From assembly GCA_021770755.1 (NCBI GenBank), contig JAETQI010000031.1:1-64000 (forward strand): a stretch of DNA of 64,000 bases, in the 5' to 3' direction. The stretch is from Lachnospiraceae bacterium. GTDB lineage: Bacteria > Bacillota > Clostridia > Lachnospirales > Lachnospiraceae. A program made the translations under genes and the position numbers. Positions 23,378 to 32,850 of this stretch are shown one piece after another (the stretch's first letter is position 1; every line of letters begins with the position of its first letter). Below the pieces are notes generated by a model. That model saw only the letters and a list, made by a program, of their open reading frames with translations. It was not told the origin of the DNA and made no database searches.

Positions 23378-25945
23378 GCAGGTCGCCCCGCCAACCACGG
23401 TCTTCTTCAACACCTGTTCGCGGTCGATCTTACTGTTGAGGAGCTTATCCTGTACATAGTCAAAACCAAGCCTGTCGATCGTGTCGGCAAAACGTTCGCC
23501 GGAAAGTCCCTCGTCGCGGAAGAACAGGATCGCGCGCTCCGCCATATCGATGACCTCCTCCTCGGAGGTAAAGATCTTATCCAGCATATGCCCCTGCGCG
23601 ACCTTCTTGCCCCAGCGTCCGCCAATGTAGATCCGATAGCCCGACGCGGACTCGTTCACGGCGCCAAACGGACATTTCCCGATACATCTGCCGCAGTGGT
23701 TGCAGGCTTGCGGATCGATGCGGATCCTGCCGTCCTCCATCTGCGCCACATGGATCGGACAGCCTTTCTCTACCTGGCATACTTTGCAGCCGCGGCATTT
23801 TGACAGGTCGATCTCCGGCACGCGCTGCCCGACGATCCCCAGATCGTTCAGATCCGGCTTCACGCAGTTGTTCGGACAGCCGCCGACCGCGATCTTAAAC
23901 TTGTGCGGCAGCGCCACGTCATTGTAACCTTTGAAATACAGCTCGTGCATCTTCTGCGAAAGTCCGAACGTGTCGATCAGACCGTACTGGCATGTCGTTC
24001 CCTTGCAGGATACGACAGGGCGCACCTTGGAGCCTGTGCCGCCAGTCTCCAGTCCCGCCTCGGACAGAAACGCGCGCAAATCGTCGATCCTGTCATACGC
24101 AACGCCCTGGATCTCCAGCGTCAGGCGCGTTGTCATCGTCACCTCGCCTGTCCCGAAGCGCTCCGCCGCCTCCGCGATCTTTTTCTGCTCCTCCGCCGTG
24201 ATCTTGCCGTTTCTCGTGATCACACGCACATTGAAGATATCGTCATAGCGCTTATCCTGCAGACAGCCAAGCCCTTTCACGCGCTTGATCTCCTCCGGGG
24301 ACAGCTTCTTTCCATTGCGCGGCACACGCACTTCGTTGAAGGTGATACCGCCCTCGAGTACCCGCGTATTCGTATATCCCAGCGCCTTTAAGCGGTTCTG
24401 CAAAAAGTACCCTCTCTTGCCCTTTGCGCACACGAGCAGCAGTTTCGCATCTTTGTCCAGCCCTTCGATCGGCTCTGCCACCTTCGACAGCTCGATCCAG
24501 CGCGCATTCGCAATCGACGGGGCGGGCAGCGCGTCGAGCACGGTATAATCCTTTGCCGCGCCGGAAGCGTACTCCGACGGGCTCATGCTGTCGATCACAC
24601 CGTCCAGCTTGTTCTCCAGTATGTAGCACGCTGTGACAAACGGATGGATCGCCGTGGAGAACGGCGGTGCGTAAGCAAAATCCATCGTATCGAACTCATC
24701 CAGCTTCATCCCTTTGTAGATTCCTGTCACGGCGATATCGACCATCTTGTCGACAGCTCCCGCCCCAAGTACCTGAATGCCGAGGATCCTGCGGCTCTGC
24801 GTCTCCGCCGTCAGTTTGATGACAAACGACGATGCGCCCGGATAATAATGCGCCTTGTCGTCGAGGATGCAGACCACCGAAGTCGCGTCGATGCCTGCCG
24901 CCGCAGCCTGCGCCTGCGTGAGACCTGTCCTGCCGCCATTCAGCGCCGGGAGCAGACGCACGACCCCTGTCCCGAGGCATCCGCCATATCCGGATCCCTG
25001 ACCGTACATTTTCTTTGCCATCGCGCGGGCTGAGAGATTCGCCGTCGAACCCATCGCGGACCACTGCGGCTTATCTGTGACCGCGTTTCTCACCATCGCG
25101 CAGTCGCCGACCGCGTAGATGTCCGGAATGTTCGTCTGCATGTTCCCGTCCACGATCACGGTGCCCTTGAACATCTCGATACCCGAATCTTTCAGGAATG
25201 CCGTCGCCGGCCGCACGCCGATCGCAAGGATCACGATGTCTGCCGGCAGAACGCCGCTGTCCGTGTCGACGCTCTCCACATGATCTTTCCCGCCGATCCC
25301 TTTGAGACTCACCGATGTGAGCACGCGCATACCGCTCGCCTTAAGCTGGCGCTTTGCGTACCCCGCCATGTCCTCGTCAAAGGCATTTGGCATGATCTGC
25401 GGCGCGGCATCGATCACCGTGACGTCCATATTCATCGCCGCGAGGTTTTCCGCCACTTCAAGACCGATAAATCCTGCGCCGCAGACGACCGCTTTGCGGC
25501 ACTTGTTGATCTGCGCATACTCGCGGATCGCCACCGCGTCGTCCGGCGTGCGCACACAGAATGCCCCGGCAAGCCCTACGCCGTCCACGGGCGGGACAAA
25601 AGGCTCCGCGCCGGTTGCAATGATCAGCTTGTCGTAGGTTTCCACGAACACACTTCCGTCTGTGCGGCGGATGGACACCTCTTTTCTGTCGCCCGCAACG
25701 CCGATCGCCTCACAGCCGGTCTGCACCCTTGCCCCTGTAAGCCCTGCATACTTCTCCGGCGAATTCACGATCAGTTCCTCTCTCGATGCGATATCGCCGC
25801 CAATATAATACGGAAGCCCGCAGCCAGCGTAAGAGATATCCGCACCCTTTGTAAAAATCTGTACTTCCGCCTGTCTGTCAAGGCGTTTTAATTTTGCCGC
25901 CGCCTTTGTCCCGGCCGCGACTCCGCCTATTATCACATATTTCAT
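23375..25945 (-). CDS. CoA-disulfide reductase-rhodanese-siroheme/ferredoxin fusion
   Basis: The protein has 856 residues. Residues 1-440 form an FAD/NAD disulfide reductase of the CoA-disulfide/NADH:persulfide type (VIIGGVAAGTKAAAKLKRL, redox Cys42 in SYAGCGLPYYIGG, GDCAMV). Residues about 455-545 are a rhodanese domain with a Cys in LVCAKGKRG. Next comes a sulfite/nitrite reductase-like half with VSCKGTTCQYG near 648 and GGCPNNC near 685, which would hold a 4Fe-4S cluster and siroheme. Two ferredoxin motifs follow (CRGCKVCQVEKGCP near 720, CNHCGRCIGKCPFG near 750). The start at 25945 has AAAGGAGG upstream. The architecture suggests NADH-driven reduction of a sulfur species such as persulfide or sulfite. 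It is adjacent to the isc operon. Confidence 0.88.
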   Translation of the reverse strand: MKYVIIGGVAAGTKAAAKLKRLDRQAEVQIFTKGADISYAGCGLPYYIGGDIASREELIVNSPEKYAGLTGARVQTGCEAIGVAGDRKEVSIRRTDGSVFVETYDKLIIATGAEPFVPPVDGVGLAGAFCVRTPDDAVAIREYAQINKCRKAVVCGAGFIGLEVAENLAAMNMDVTVIDAAPQIMPNAFDEDMAGYAKRQLKASGMRVLTSVSLKGIGGKDHVESVDTDSGVLPADIVILAIGVRPATAFLKDSGIEMFKGTVIVDGNMQTNIPDIYAVGDCAMVRNAVTDKPQWSAMGSTANLSARAMAKKMYGQGSGYGGCLGTGVVRLLPALNGGRTGLTQAQAAAAGIDATSVVCILDDKAHYYPGASSFVIKLTAETQSRRILGIQVLGAGAVDKMVDIAVTGIYKGMKLDEFDTMDFAYAPPFSTAIHPFVTACYILENKLDGVIDSMSPSEYASGAAKDYTVLDALPAPSIANARWIELSKVAEPIEGLDKDAKLLLVCAKGKRGYFLQNRLKALGYTNTRVLEGGITFNEVRVPRNGKKLSPEEIKRVKGLGCLQDKRYDDIFNVRVITRNGKITAEEQKKIAEAAERFGTGEVTMTTRLTLEIQGVAYDRIDDLRAFLSEAGLETGGTGSKVRPVVSCKGTTCQYGLIDTFGLSQKMHELYFKGYNDVALPHKFKIAVGGCPNNCVKPDLNDLGIVGQRVPEIDLSKCRGCKVCQVEKGCPIHVAQMEDGRIRIDPQACNHCGRCIGKCPFGAVNESASGYRIYIGGRWGKKVAQGHMLDKIFTSEEEVIDMAERAILFFRDEGLSGERFADTIDRLGFDYVQDKLLNSKIDREQVLKKTVVGGATC

Positions 25946-25997
25946 CCCTGATCCTCCTTTGGATATTTTTGTGATCTCATTTCTGCACTTACATAAT

Positions 25998-26026
25998 AGT
26001 ATAGTGCAACCTGTTGTTATTATCAA
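25998..26026 (-). promoter_or_regulatory. Promoter of the disulfide reductase fusion gene
   Basis: TTGATA (26021-26026), 17 bases, TATACT (25998-26003) on the minus strand. An 11-base direct repeat ATTTTTGTGAT occurs on the plus strand at 25965-25975 and 26040-26050, one on each side, as possible regulator sites. Confidence 0.5.
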
Positions 26027-26070
26027 TAAATTTTATGAAATTTTTGTGATAATGGCAAAAAAAATGATCT

Positions 26071-26469
26071 TTACGGCTTCTCCAGACCGTCGATCGTGAT
26101 GTGATTTTTCTCTGCGTAGTCCCACAGCGCCGCATGGATCGCCTCCTCCGCCAGCAGGGAGCAGTGCACCTTTTCCGGCGGCAGACCGTCAAGCGCCTCC
26201 ATGACTGCCTTGTTGGTCACTTCCAGCGCCTGCCGGACTGTCCTGCCCTTCACAAGCTCTGTCGCCATACTGCTGGTCGCCACCGCGGCGCCGCAGCCAA
26301 AGGTCTTGAACTTCGCCTCCTGTATGACGCCGTTTTCATCTATGTCGAGATACATGCGCATGATATCGCCGCACTTCGCGTTCCCGACCGTGCCCACACC
26401 GCTGGGATTCTCGATCTCCCCCACATTGCGCGGATTGCTGAAATGATCCATTACCTTCTCACTGTACAT
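26071..26469 (-). CDS. iscU: Iron-sulfur cluster scaffold protein IscU/NifU-like
   Basis: The 132-residue scaffold has the three conserved cysteines, in GNAKCGD (near 33), KTFGCGAAVATSS (near 60) and KVHCSLLAEEAI (near 103). The start MYSEKVMDHFSNPRNVGEIE is typical of NifU-type scaffolds of clostridia. Clusters are assembled here from sulfur delivered by the cysteine desulfurase encoded just upstream. The gene ends the iscR-iscS-iscU operon. Confidence 0.94.
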   Translation of the reverse strand: MYSEKVMDHFSNPRNVGEIENPSGVGTVGNAKCGDIMRMYLDIDENGVIQEAKFKTFGCGAAVATSSMATELVKGRTVRQALEVTNKAVMEALDGLPPEKVHCSLLAEEAIHAALWDYAEKNHITIDGLEKP

Positions 26470-26475
26470 TGATCC

Positions 26476-27666
26476 CTATGCCTCCTCGTCCTTTTTCCTA
26501 TTCTGTCTTATAAAATCTTCATACAGCGGTGACATGGACCGGAGCCGCTCCACGATCTTTTTGACCACGTCCACCGTATGATCAATATCCTCCATGGTCG
26601 TCTCCTCCGAGAGCGTCAGACGCAAAGAGCCATGCGCGATCTCGTGAGGCAGCCCGATCGCCAGCAGTACATGCGACGGATCGAGCGATCCGGATGTGCA
26701 CGCCGAGCCCGAGGAAGCACAAATCCCCTGCTGGTCGAGCAGTATGAGCAGCGACTCGCCCTCGATAAAACGAAAACAGAAATTTGCATTGCCCGGAAGC
26801 CTGTCCGTCCCGTGACCGTTCAGCCTGCTGAACGGTATCTCCGCAAGCACCCGCCGGATCAGATGGTCTCTGAGCGCTGTCTCCCGCTCCTGCCGCTCCT
26901 GCATGCTGGCTGCCGCACGGCATGCCGCAGCCCCGATACCGACGATCCCCGGCACATTGAGCGTCCCTGCACGGCGTGAGCGCTCCTGTGCGCCGCCGTG
27001 CACAAACGAGCCGATGCGCACACCTTTGCGGACATAGAGAAACCCGATCCCTTTGGGTCCATGGAACTTGTGCCCGCTGGCGCTGAGCATGTCGATCCCG
27101 AGTTCATCCACGTCGAGCGGAATATGCCCGTATGCCTGCACGGCGTCCGTGTGAAAGAGGATCCCGCCCTTCTTTGCGAGCGCGCCGATCTCCTTTAACG
27201 GCTGTATCGTGCCGATCTCGTTGTTTGCAGCCATGACCGTGATCAGAATGGTGTCCGGCCTGATCGCGGCCTCCAGCTCGTCAAGCCTGATCACGCCATG
27301 CTCGTCCACATTCACATAAGTGACCTCGTATCCCTGCTTCTCCAGATACTGGCAGGTGTGAAGCACCGCATGGTGCTCGATCGTGGAAGTGATAATGTGT
27401 TTTCCCTTTGCCTTGCAGCACTCTGCCGCCGACTTGACTGCCCAGTTGTCGGACTCGCTTCCGCCAGCGGTAAAATATATTTCATTGGACTGCGCGCCGA
27501 TCAGATCCGCGATGCTTTTCCTCGACTCCTCCACAGCTTTCATCGCCTTTCCGGCAAAGCTGTAGATCGCGGAGGGATTTGCGTACTGTTCGCAGAAATA
27601 CGGCTTCATCGCCTCAAAGACTTCCTCTGAAACTTTTGTTGTCGCCGCATTGTCCAGATAGATCAT
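26476..27666 (-). CDS. iscS: Cysteine desulfurase IscS/NifS
   Basis: A 396-residue PLP enzyme that moves sulfur from cysteine to the scaffold. Visible are IYLDNAATTKVSEEV at the start, the cofactor region TIEHHAVLHTCQYLE, the Lys in SASGHKFHGPKGIGFLYVR near residue 203, and the active-site loop SSGSACTSGSLDPSHVL with the persulfide Cys near 326. Length and the NifS-like short loop fit group I desulfurases. It lies between iscR and iscU with short gaps. Confidence 0.95.
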   Translation of the reverse strand: MIYLDNAATTKVSEEVFEAMKPYFCEQYANPSAIYSFAGKAMKAVEESRKSIADLIGAQSNEIYFTAGGSESDNWAVKSAAECCKAKGKHIITSTIEHHAVLHTCQYLEKQGYEVTYVNVDEHGVIRLDELEAAIRPDTILITVMAANNEIGTIQPLKEIGALAKKGGILFHTDAVQAYGHIPLDVDELGIDMLSASGHKFHGPKGIGFLYVRKGVRIGSFVHGGAQERSRRAGTLNVPGIVGIGAAACRAAASMQERQERETALRDHLIRRVLAEIPFSRLNGHGTDRLPGNANFCFRFIEGESLLILLDQQGICASSGSACTSGSLDPSHVLLAIGLPHEIAHGSLRLTLSEETTMEDIDHTVDVVKKIVERLRSMSPLYEDFIRQNRKKDEEA

Positions 27667-27680
27667 TCTCTTTTCCTCCT

Positions 27681-28115
27681 CTATATCACATAGTTATCCA
27701 CGGACTTTTCCCGCTCGATATCGACCAGATCCTGAAGCGTCATCGCATCCACGACATCGTTCACCGCGGCATAGATGCGCCGGTAAACCTCGACTGTCGC
27801 ACATTTGTCCACGCGTTCGCAGGGAAGCGCATGCTCCGCCAGACACTCGACCGGTGTAAGCTCACCCTCTGTCAGCCTGAGGATCATGCCGACCGTGTAG
27901 TCCTTTGGCGCCTTCACGAGCTGGTATCCCCCCTGTGCCCCGCGGGTGCTCCGCACATATCCCGCCTTGTTCAGCACCGCGATGATCTGCTCCATATATT
28001 TCTCGGATATCTCCTGCCTGGAGGCGATATCCTTAAGCTTTGTCGTCTCTCCGATATGATCTGCCAGATCCAGCATGATCCTCAGAGCATAGCGTCCCTT
28101 TGTCGATATGATCAT
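27681..28115 (-). CDS. iscR: Rrf2-family regulator IscR-like
   Basis: The 144-residue protein starts MIISTKGRYALRIMLDLADH, the winged-helix start of Rrf2 regulators. The HTH contains ISEKYMEQIIAVLNKAGYVRSTRGAQGGYQL. Three cysteines for an Fe-S cluster lie in the loop VECLAEHALPCERVDKCATVEVY (near 94-110). It heads the iscRSU operon and probably represses it when clusters are plentiful. Confidence 0.92.
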   Translation of the reverse strand: MIISTKGRYALRIMLDLADHIGETTKLKDIASRQEISEKYMEQIIAVLNKAGYVRSTRGAQGGYQLVKAPKDYTVGMILRLTEGELTPVECLAEHALPCERVDKCATVEVYRRIYAAVNDVVDAMTLQDLVDIEREKSVDNYVI

Positions 28116-28164
28116 AAACAGCCTCCTGATAACTCCTTTACATTTAATCTGCCGACTATCTTTA

Positions 28165-28193
28165 TTTATATCATTTATTCCCTAGAAAGTCAA
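28165..28193 (-). promoter_or_regulatory. Promoter of the iscRSU operon
   Basis: TTGACT (28188-28193), 17 bases, TATAAA (28165-28170), about 50 bases before the iscR ATG with AGGAGG. The AT-rich stretch around the -10 is a likely IscR site, though I cannot define it precisely. Confidence 0.6.
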
Positions 28194-28198
28194 TAGGT

Positions 28199-30316
28199 TT
28201 ACTCGATATTGACGATCAGAACAGCGCACAGCAATCCCAGCATCAACGGCAAAAGCACTGTCAGCAACGATGCCGTCAGCCTGTTCCTCCTGTAAAAATT
28301 GTGTTTCCTGACATCGCTTACAACCTGCAGGATTCCCTGCAGCGCGCACAGGAACACCGCGATAACGGCAACCATGTGTGACGGATACAGCGTCCTTCCC
28401 TCCGCATCCATGCTGCTGCCATCTCCTGCGGCTATACTGTCTGTCCCCAGCCGCCGGACCTCAAAGCGGAATGTCGTCCCTTCCAGCAGCTCCCTGTCGA
28501 AGCAGTCCTTTGCGATGCCGCGCAGTCGCTCACTGTCTGCTTCCAGCTTCCCCAGCGTATCGTTTTGTGCGATATACTCCTCAAACCATCCAAGCGACAC
28601 CTTTCTGAAAATGCGCTCAAACAGGATCTCGTTCACGACAGGCACCGCCACGGCGTCCGCGTCCTGATAGACAAGGATCTTCGCATCCCCTGCCAGCGTT
28701 TCCGGAAGGATATAGCCGCACTCTGCCTCCCCTCTCTGCACTGCGCGCCGAACCGCCTCGTCACTCTCATACCGTTCAAACAGCACCAGCCCGTCATACG
28801 CCTCCAAAAGTTCTGCATAATCCCCGGACTCGTCACAGACAGCAGCCCGGATCTGCATCTCTGAGCGCCGCTCCACCTGCGTGATCACAGCGGACAGTAT
28901 GGCGATCATGCCAAGGCTGATCCACATGCTCTTCCTGTGCAGGAGGCGGCGCAGCATCACCATGGCAAGCGACGGCACACGGATCCCTGCTGCCTTCCCT
29001 GCCGTGACTGCGGCAGCCCTGTCCCGCTCCCCGGCATGCATGGACAGCACCGTTGCCAGAAACAGGCAGATCCCCCATGCGCAGAGTCCCACCGCCACAT
29101 AGGAAAACGACTGCGTCTCCCCCGTAAACAATATGGTAAAACCTTTTTTGACCATCGCTGCCGGAAGAAACGCTCCGATCGCCGCTGCCGCCTTTGGCAG
29201 CAGCACTGCCGGTATCAGACAGCCCGACAGATATGCCTGCAACACTGCAAGGATGCCGATGACTACCAGCGCCGATTCCCGCTTTTCAACGATCTGGTAG
29301 ATCATCATGAAATATATTGTCATAAACCCCGTGACCAGAAGCAGGCTGACCAGTCCCTGCCACGTCATCGTAAGCGTGATCCTCTCTGCCCGCAGTCCGT
29401 CCGGCCACGGTATCCGGTTCAGGACAGACACCGCCAGAAACGGCAGCAGCAGGGTCACAGCCGTCAGGGCGCAGCCCGCAAGGCATCTTGCCGCAAGCTG
29501 CTCCGCATAACGCACGCCGACACGCCGCATTGCCATCGTCTGCTGCATGGCGCTGCGCTTGCAGAACTTCCCGAAAAAAAGGCCGGCAGAAAGCGCATAC
29601 ACCGTAAACAGCGCACTTCCGAAATAAACGACATACGTGTCATTTTCTGTCAGGGAAAGCGTTCTTGTCTGAAACCGTTTTTCCCTGCCGGCAGCCGTCT
29701 GCAGATTAAATCGGTTGATGTCGTCATACATGGACTGCAGGAAGCGGTCCTCGCACATCTCCGGTCCGCCCGCCGCGGACAGTTCCCGCAGGATGGCATC
29801 GGACGCGTAGATCTCAGCCTGCGCCGTGCCAAGCATCCCCATCCCCGCCGAGGCAAGCTCCTCAAAGAGCACGCTGCCCACCGCGCCCAGACCGCCGCCT
29901 GACACGCTCTGCTTCTCTGGCAGATACAGCACGGCAGGCGTGTTGCTTCCCGACAGGATCTCATCCATGACATTTTCCGGCAGAACAGCCAGGGCTGCCA
30001 GTTCACCGCTTTCCAGAAGCCGCTTTCCCTCCTGCTCCGTGACAGCCTCGAGACTGCAGAGGCTCCTGACCGACTCCATATTCTGTACATAGGAGACCGC
30101 CAGATCCGTCAGCGGATCCTTTGCTGCCACATAGCCGATCCTGAGCCGGTATCCCTCATCCTGGTCTGACAGCGCACCAGCACAAAAAGCAACCATACCG
30201 GCAGCCGTCAGACACACAGCCGCCAATATCATTGCCCTTTTCAAAATTGAGGGCAGCATGACAGCCGCCCTCTTGTATTCTGTTTGTAACCAGATCCAAC
30301 TATGATTCCTATTCAT
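28199..30316 (-). CDS. ABC-2-type transporter permease with duplicated halves
   Basis: The protein has 705 residues. A helix at about 27-47 is followed by a large extracellular part (about 50-220), then a block of six helices (about 225-430). A second arrangement follows: a helix near 463, an extracellular segment (about 480-640), and helices near 650-675 and 685-705. This resembles ABC-2/DUF3533-type exporters with a repeated architecture. It is the third gene of an operon with an ATPase (32121-32798) and a 598-residue membrane protein, with 1- and 6-base gaps, so the three likely form one transport complex. Substrate unknown. Confidence 0.72.
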   Translation of the reverse strand: MNRNHSWIWLQTEYKRAAVMLPSILKRAMILAAVCLTAAGMVAFCAGALSDQDEGYRLRIGYVAAKDPLTDLAVSYVQNMESVRSLCSLEAVTEQEGKRLLESGELAALAVLPENVMDEILSGSNTPAVLYLPEKQSVSGGGLGAVGSVLFEELASAGMGMLGTAQAEIYASDAILRELSAAGGPEMCEDRFLQSMYDDINRFNLQTAAGREKRFQTRTLSLTENDTYVVYFGSALFTVYALSAGLFFGKFCKRSAMQQTMAMRRVGVRYAEQLAARCLAGCALTAVTLLLPFLAVSVLNRIPWPDGLRAERITLTMTWQGLVSLLLVTGFMTIYFMMIYQIVEKRESALVVIGILAVLQAYLSGCLIPAVLLPKAAAAIGAFLPAAMVKKGFTILFTGETQSFSYVAVGLCAWGICLFLATVLSMHAGERDRAAAVTAGKAAGIRVPSLAMVMLRRLLHRKSMWISLGMIAILSAVITQVERRSEMQIRAAVCDESGDYAELLEAYDGLVLFERYESDEAVRRAVQRGEAECGYILPETLAGDAKILVYQDADAVAVPVVNEILFERIFRKVSLGWFEEYIAQNDTLGKLEADSERLRGIAKDCFDRELLEGTTFRFEVRRLGTDSIAAGDGSSMDAEGRTLYPSHMVAVIAVFLCALQGILQVVSDVRKHNFYRRNRLTASLLTVLLPLMLGLLCAVLIVNIE

Positions 30317-30317
30317 A

Positions 30318-32114
30318 TTAAAATAATCCGCCGTAAAACAGACCTGCGATATCCGCCTCGCTCATCTCGAGGACATTGATCGCATCTTCAGGTACTTTGA
30401 TCGTGTTGTCCACAGTCTCTGTCTCAATAGTACCTACAAGCAGCAGCACATCCTCGCCGTCAATACTGACCGCACCGTGATTCAGGCGGAACGTGTATCC
30501 CTCGCCCTTTACAATATCCGTGTAAGCGCCGTCCGCACTGATCTCCATCAGCGTGCCCGGCACATCCATCGACATCCGCAGGTCAAAGGTCTGATCGTTA
30601 TATCCCCAGTCGTTTGCATACTGGAATGTAATGTCATCCTCCGTGTCCTCCCCCTGGATACGCAGCGTCAGATCCTCGCTGTAATGATCCTTTGTGACGA
30701 CAGCGTTCCTCGATATCCCCATATACAGGATCTCATCGGCAGACTGCACATAAATGCCGCCCTCAATGGTATCCAGCGCGCGCTCACTGCCCGAAAAATT
30801 CACATCGACCGCGACGGATTCTATGTCAATATCCTGACCGGACACTGCGATATCCTCCGGCGTCGAGATGTTGACGATCCGCCCCTTCCTGTCAAGATAG
30901 ACATCCAGGACAAAATCCTGCTCAAACCGGACTCCAAAGAGCTGCTCGATCACATAGTCCATATCGTCCTTGAACTCGTCAAAGTCGCCCATGTATGTCG
31001 CCTGATACCCCTCCATGAACGCCTTGTAGGAATCACTTGCAAGGATATCGTTCTTCACCGCCTCCATTGACTCGTTGTACGCATCCTTGTTCATCGTGAC
31101 CCGCACACCACCGTATTCCGCGGGGGTGCCGCCAAACGAGAACTCGCGCTTCTGCCTGATGGTCTCAAACTTCATGGAATCTAAAGTCACGCTGCTGTGC
31201 CTGTTTAAGATCTCTGTCAGCTCGCCCTCTTTGGACTCCTTCCTGTCTCCAAACAATGTCAGCGCATAATCTTCCGGAAGCTTCTCTTCGATCAGGGCTG
31301 ACCATGCGGAATTATTGAAATCCCTTCCCAGATTCGTCAGATCAAGGCTGTACACATCCTCCTGAAATAAGATCGGAACACTCAGATACACCGTATTGTC
31401 CGCCGCAATGATACTCCCGACCTGCATATCGATCCCGTATGTGCCAAGGCTGACATCGTACTGCGCCATCTTCTGCTTATAGTCTGTGACCGCATCCACC
31501 CCGAAATCAAAACTGCTGAAAGTGCCCGTCGCTTCGGGATCGGTAAAGGACAGATCGATATTGGTCCGCACAGGCTCCGTGTCCTTTAACCGGTTCAGCT
31601 CGACAAGCCCGATATCCCCGGCAACAGAGCTCTGATATTGCGCCATCTCCTTTGCCATATTCGCGATACCCTTTGTGAGCTGTGTTCTCGGGTCGCCGAC
31701 AAAAAGCGACTTTGCCGCCATTGCGCCGATCGCTATGACGATGACCACTGCCGCCGCGCAGAGTATGCCGACGACAAGACCGGATTTATTCTTCTTCGGC
31801 TTTGCAGCCGGAGCACCCTGAACCGGCGGTACGCTCTGCATCGGTCCGGACACCGGACTCTGACCCGGCTGCCCAAACTGGATCGGCTGCATCATCGGAG
31901 CGGCAGATTCCGGCTCTGTCACTGCCGATTTCGTCAACTGCACTGGCACTGTCTTTACCGGCTCCGTACCTGATGCCTCCGCCTGCGAACCTGTACCGTA
32001 CACGGCAGAATGTCCGCTCTCCTCCGTCCCGGGCGGCTGCGACTCTGCGCTGTACAGCATACTGCCGCTGTCCGGACTGCCTGTGTTTGTCTCTAATCTG
32101 TTATTCTCTTCCAC
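30318..32114 (-). CDS. Large single-helix membrane protein of the ABC operon (DUF6583-like)
   Basis: The protein has 598 residues. A low-complexity, Ser/Pro/Gln-rich cytoplasmic N-terminus (about 1-105) ends in PKKNK. One membrane helix follows (about 109-131, GLVVGILCAAAVVIVIAIGA), then a long extracellular domain starting FVGDPRTQLTKGIANMAKEM. The extracellular part is beta-rich and acidic. The family assignment is from general resemblance and is not certain. It is sandwiched between the ATPase and permease genes, suggesting an extracytoplasmic partner of the transporter. Confidence 0.6.
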   Translation of the reverse strand: MEENNRLETNTGSPDSGSMLYSAESQPPGTEESGHSAVYGTGSQAEASGTEPVKTVPVQLTKSAVTEPESAAPMMQPIQFGQPGQSPVSGPMQSVPPVQGAPAAKPKKNKSGLVVGILCAAAVVIVIAIGAMAAKSLFVGDPRTQLTKGIANMAKEMAQYQSSVAGDIGLVELNRLKDTEPVRTNIDLSFTDPEATGTFSSFDFGVDAVTDYKQKMAQYDVSLGTYGIDMQVGSIIAADNTVYLSVPILFQEDVYSLDLTNLGRDFNNSAWSALIEEKLPEDYALTLFGDRKESKEGELTEILNRHSSVTLDSMKFETIRQKREFSFGGTPAEYGGVRVTMNKDAYNESMEAVKNDILASDSYKAFMEGYQATYMGDFDEFKDDMDYVIEQLFGVRFEQDFVLDVYLDRKGRIVNISTPEDIAVSGQDIDIESVAVDVNFSGSERALDTIEGGIYVQSADEILYMGISRNAVVTKDHYSEDLTLRIQGEDTEDDITFQYANDWGYNDQTFDLRMSMDVPGTLMEISADGAYTDIVKGEGYTFRLNHGAVSIDGEDVLLLVGTIETETVDNTIKVPEDAINVLEMSEADIAGLFYGGLF

Positions 32115-32120
32115 TTCACT

Positions 32121-32798
32121 TTACTCCTTTATCTGATTCAGTAGATCTTCACCCCGCAATGTTCTGTCGATCTCTTTGCCCACTCCCCTGCTCAGGGCAA
32201 ATACCCTGTCACATAATTCCAGATCGATCTCATCATGTGTGGCAAGCAGGATCGTTCCGCCCATCTGCCTGTACATGCCAAGATACTTTCTGATATCCGC
32301 TTTTCCAGGCAGATCGAGCGCTGCATCCGGCTCATCCAGGATCAGGATCGGCGGGTTTCCCGCGAGCGCACAGCCGATGCTCACCCGCTTTTTCATACCG
32401 CCGGAGAGCTTTCCCGCCTTCATGCGGCACATCTGACCGACACCGAGCGCCCCGAGAAACCCCTGTTCAAGCGACTGTTGCAGCATCGCCTTATCCTGAT
32501 ACCACAGCCGCAGATTGTCCATCACGCTAAGCTCCGGTATCAGATTGCTCTCCTGCGGCACATACCCCACATAGCGGATAAACGGCTGCCTGCCCTGCGC
32601 GCGGTTTCCGTCAAAACAGATCTCTCCGCTCTGCGCCTTTCTCAGTCCGGCGAGAATGTTCAGCAGGGTCGACTTTCCGCATCCGTTTATGCCCACGATG
32701 CCGACGCACTGCCCCGCATCCGCCGCGATATCGACTCCGCAGAGCACTTTTTTCTTTCCATATGAGCTTGCAATGTTCACTGCCCGTAAGCGCTCCAC
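32121..32798 (-). CDS. ABC transporter ATP-binding protein
   Basis: The protein has 225 residues from a GTG at 32798, which has GGGGAGG seven bases upstream; the longer frame to 32882 has no ribosome site. Walker A is GINGCGKST (near 35-43), the Q-loop YVPQESNLIPELSV, the signature KLSGGMKKRVSIGCAL, Walker B ILILDEPDAALDLPG and the H-loop LLATHDEIDLELCDRV. CcmA-like exporters share this pattern. It should power the permease encoded two genes downstream. Confidence 0.9.
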   Translation of the reverse strand: MERLRAVNIASSYGKKKVLCGVDIAADAGQCVGIVGINGCGKSTLLNILAGLRKAQSGEICFDGNRAQGRQPFIRYVGYVPQESNLIPELSVMDNLRLWYQDKAMLQQSLEQGFLGALGVGQMCRMKAGKLSGGMKKRVSIGCALAGNPPILILDEPDAALDLPGKADIRKYLGMYRQMGGTILLATHDEIDLELCDRVFALSRGVGKEIDRTLRGEDLLNQIKE

Positions 32799-32824
32799 AT
32801 TACGCCTCCCCTTATTTACAGTTC

Positions 32825-32850
32825 CCAGAGCATGTTTAAAAAATACTCTA
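32825..32850. repeat. Short AGAG...CTCTA motif, second 3'-end copy
   Basis: AGAGCATGTTTAAAAAATA followed by CTCTA resembles the motif at 23351-23377. Again the TAG stop codon of a minus-strand gene lies inside it. Confidence 0.55.
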
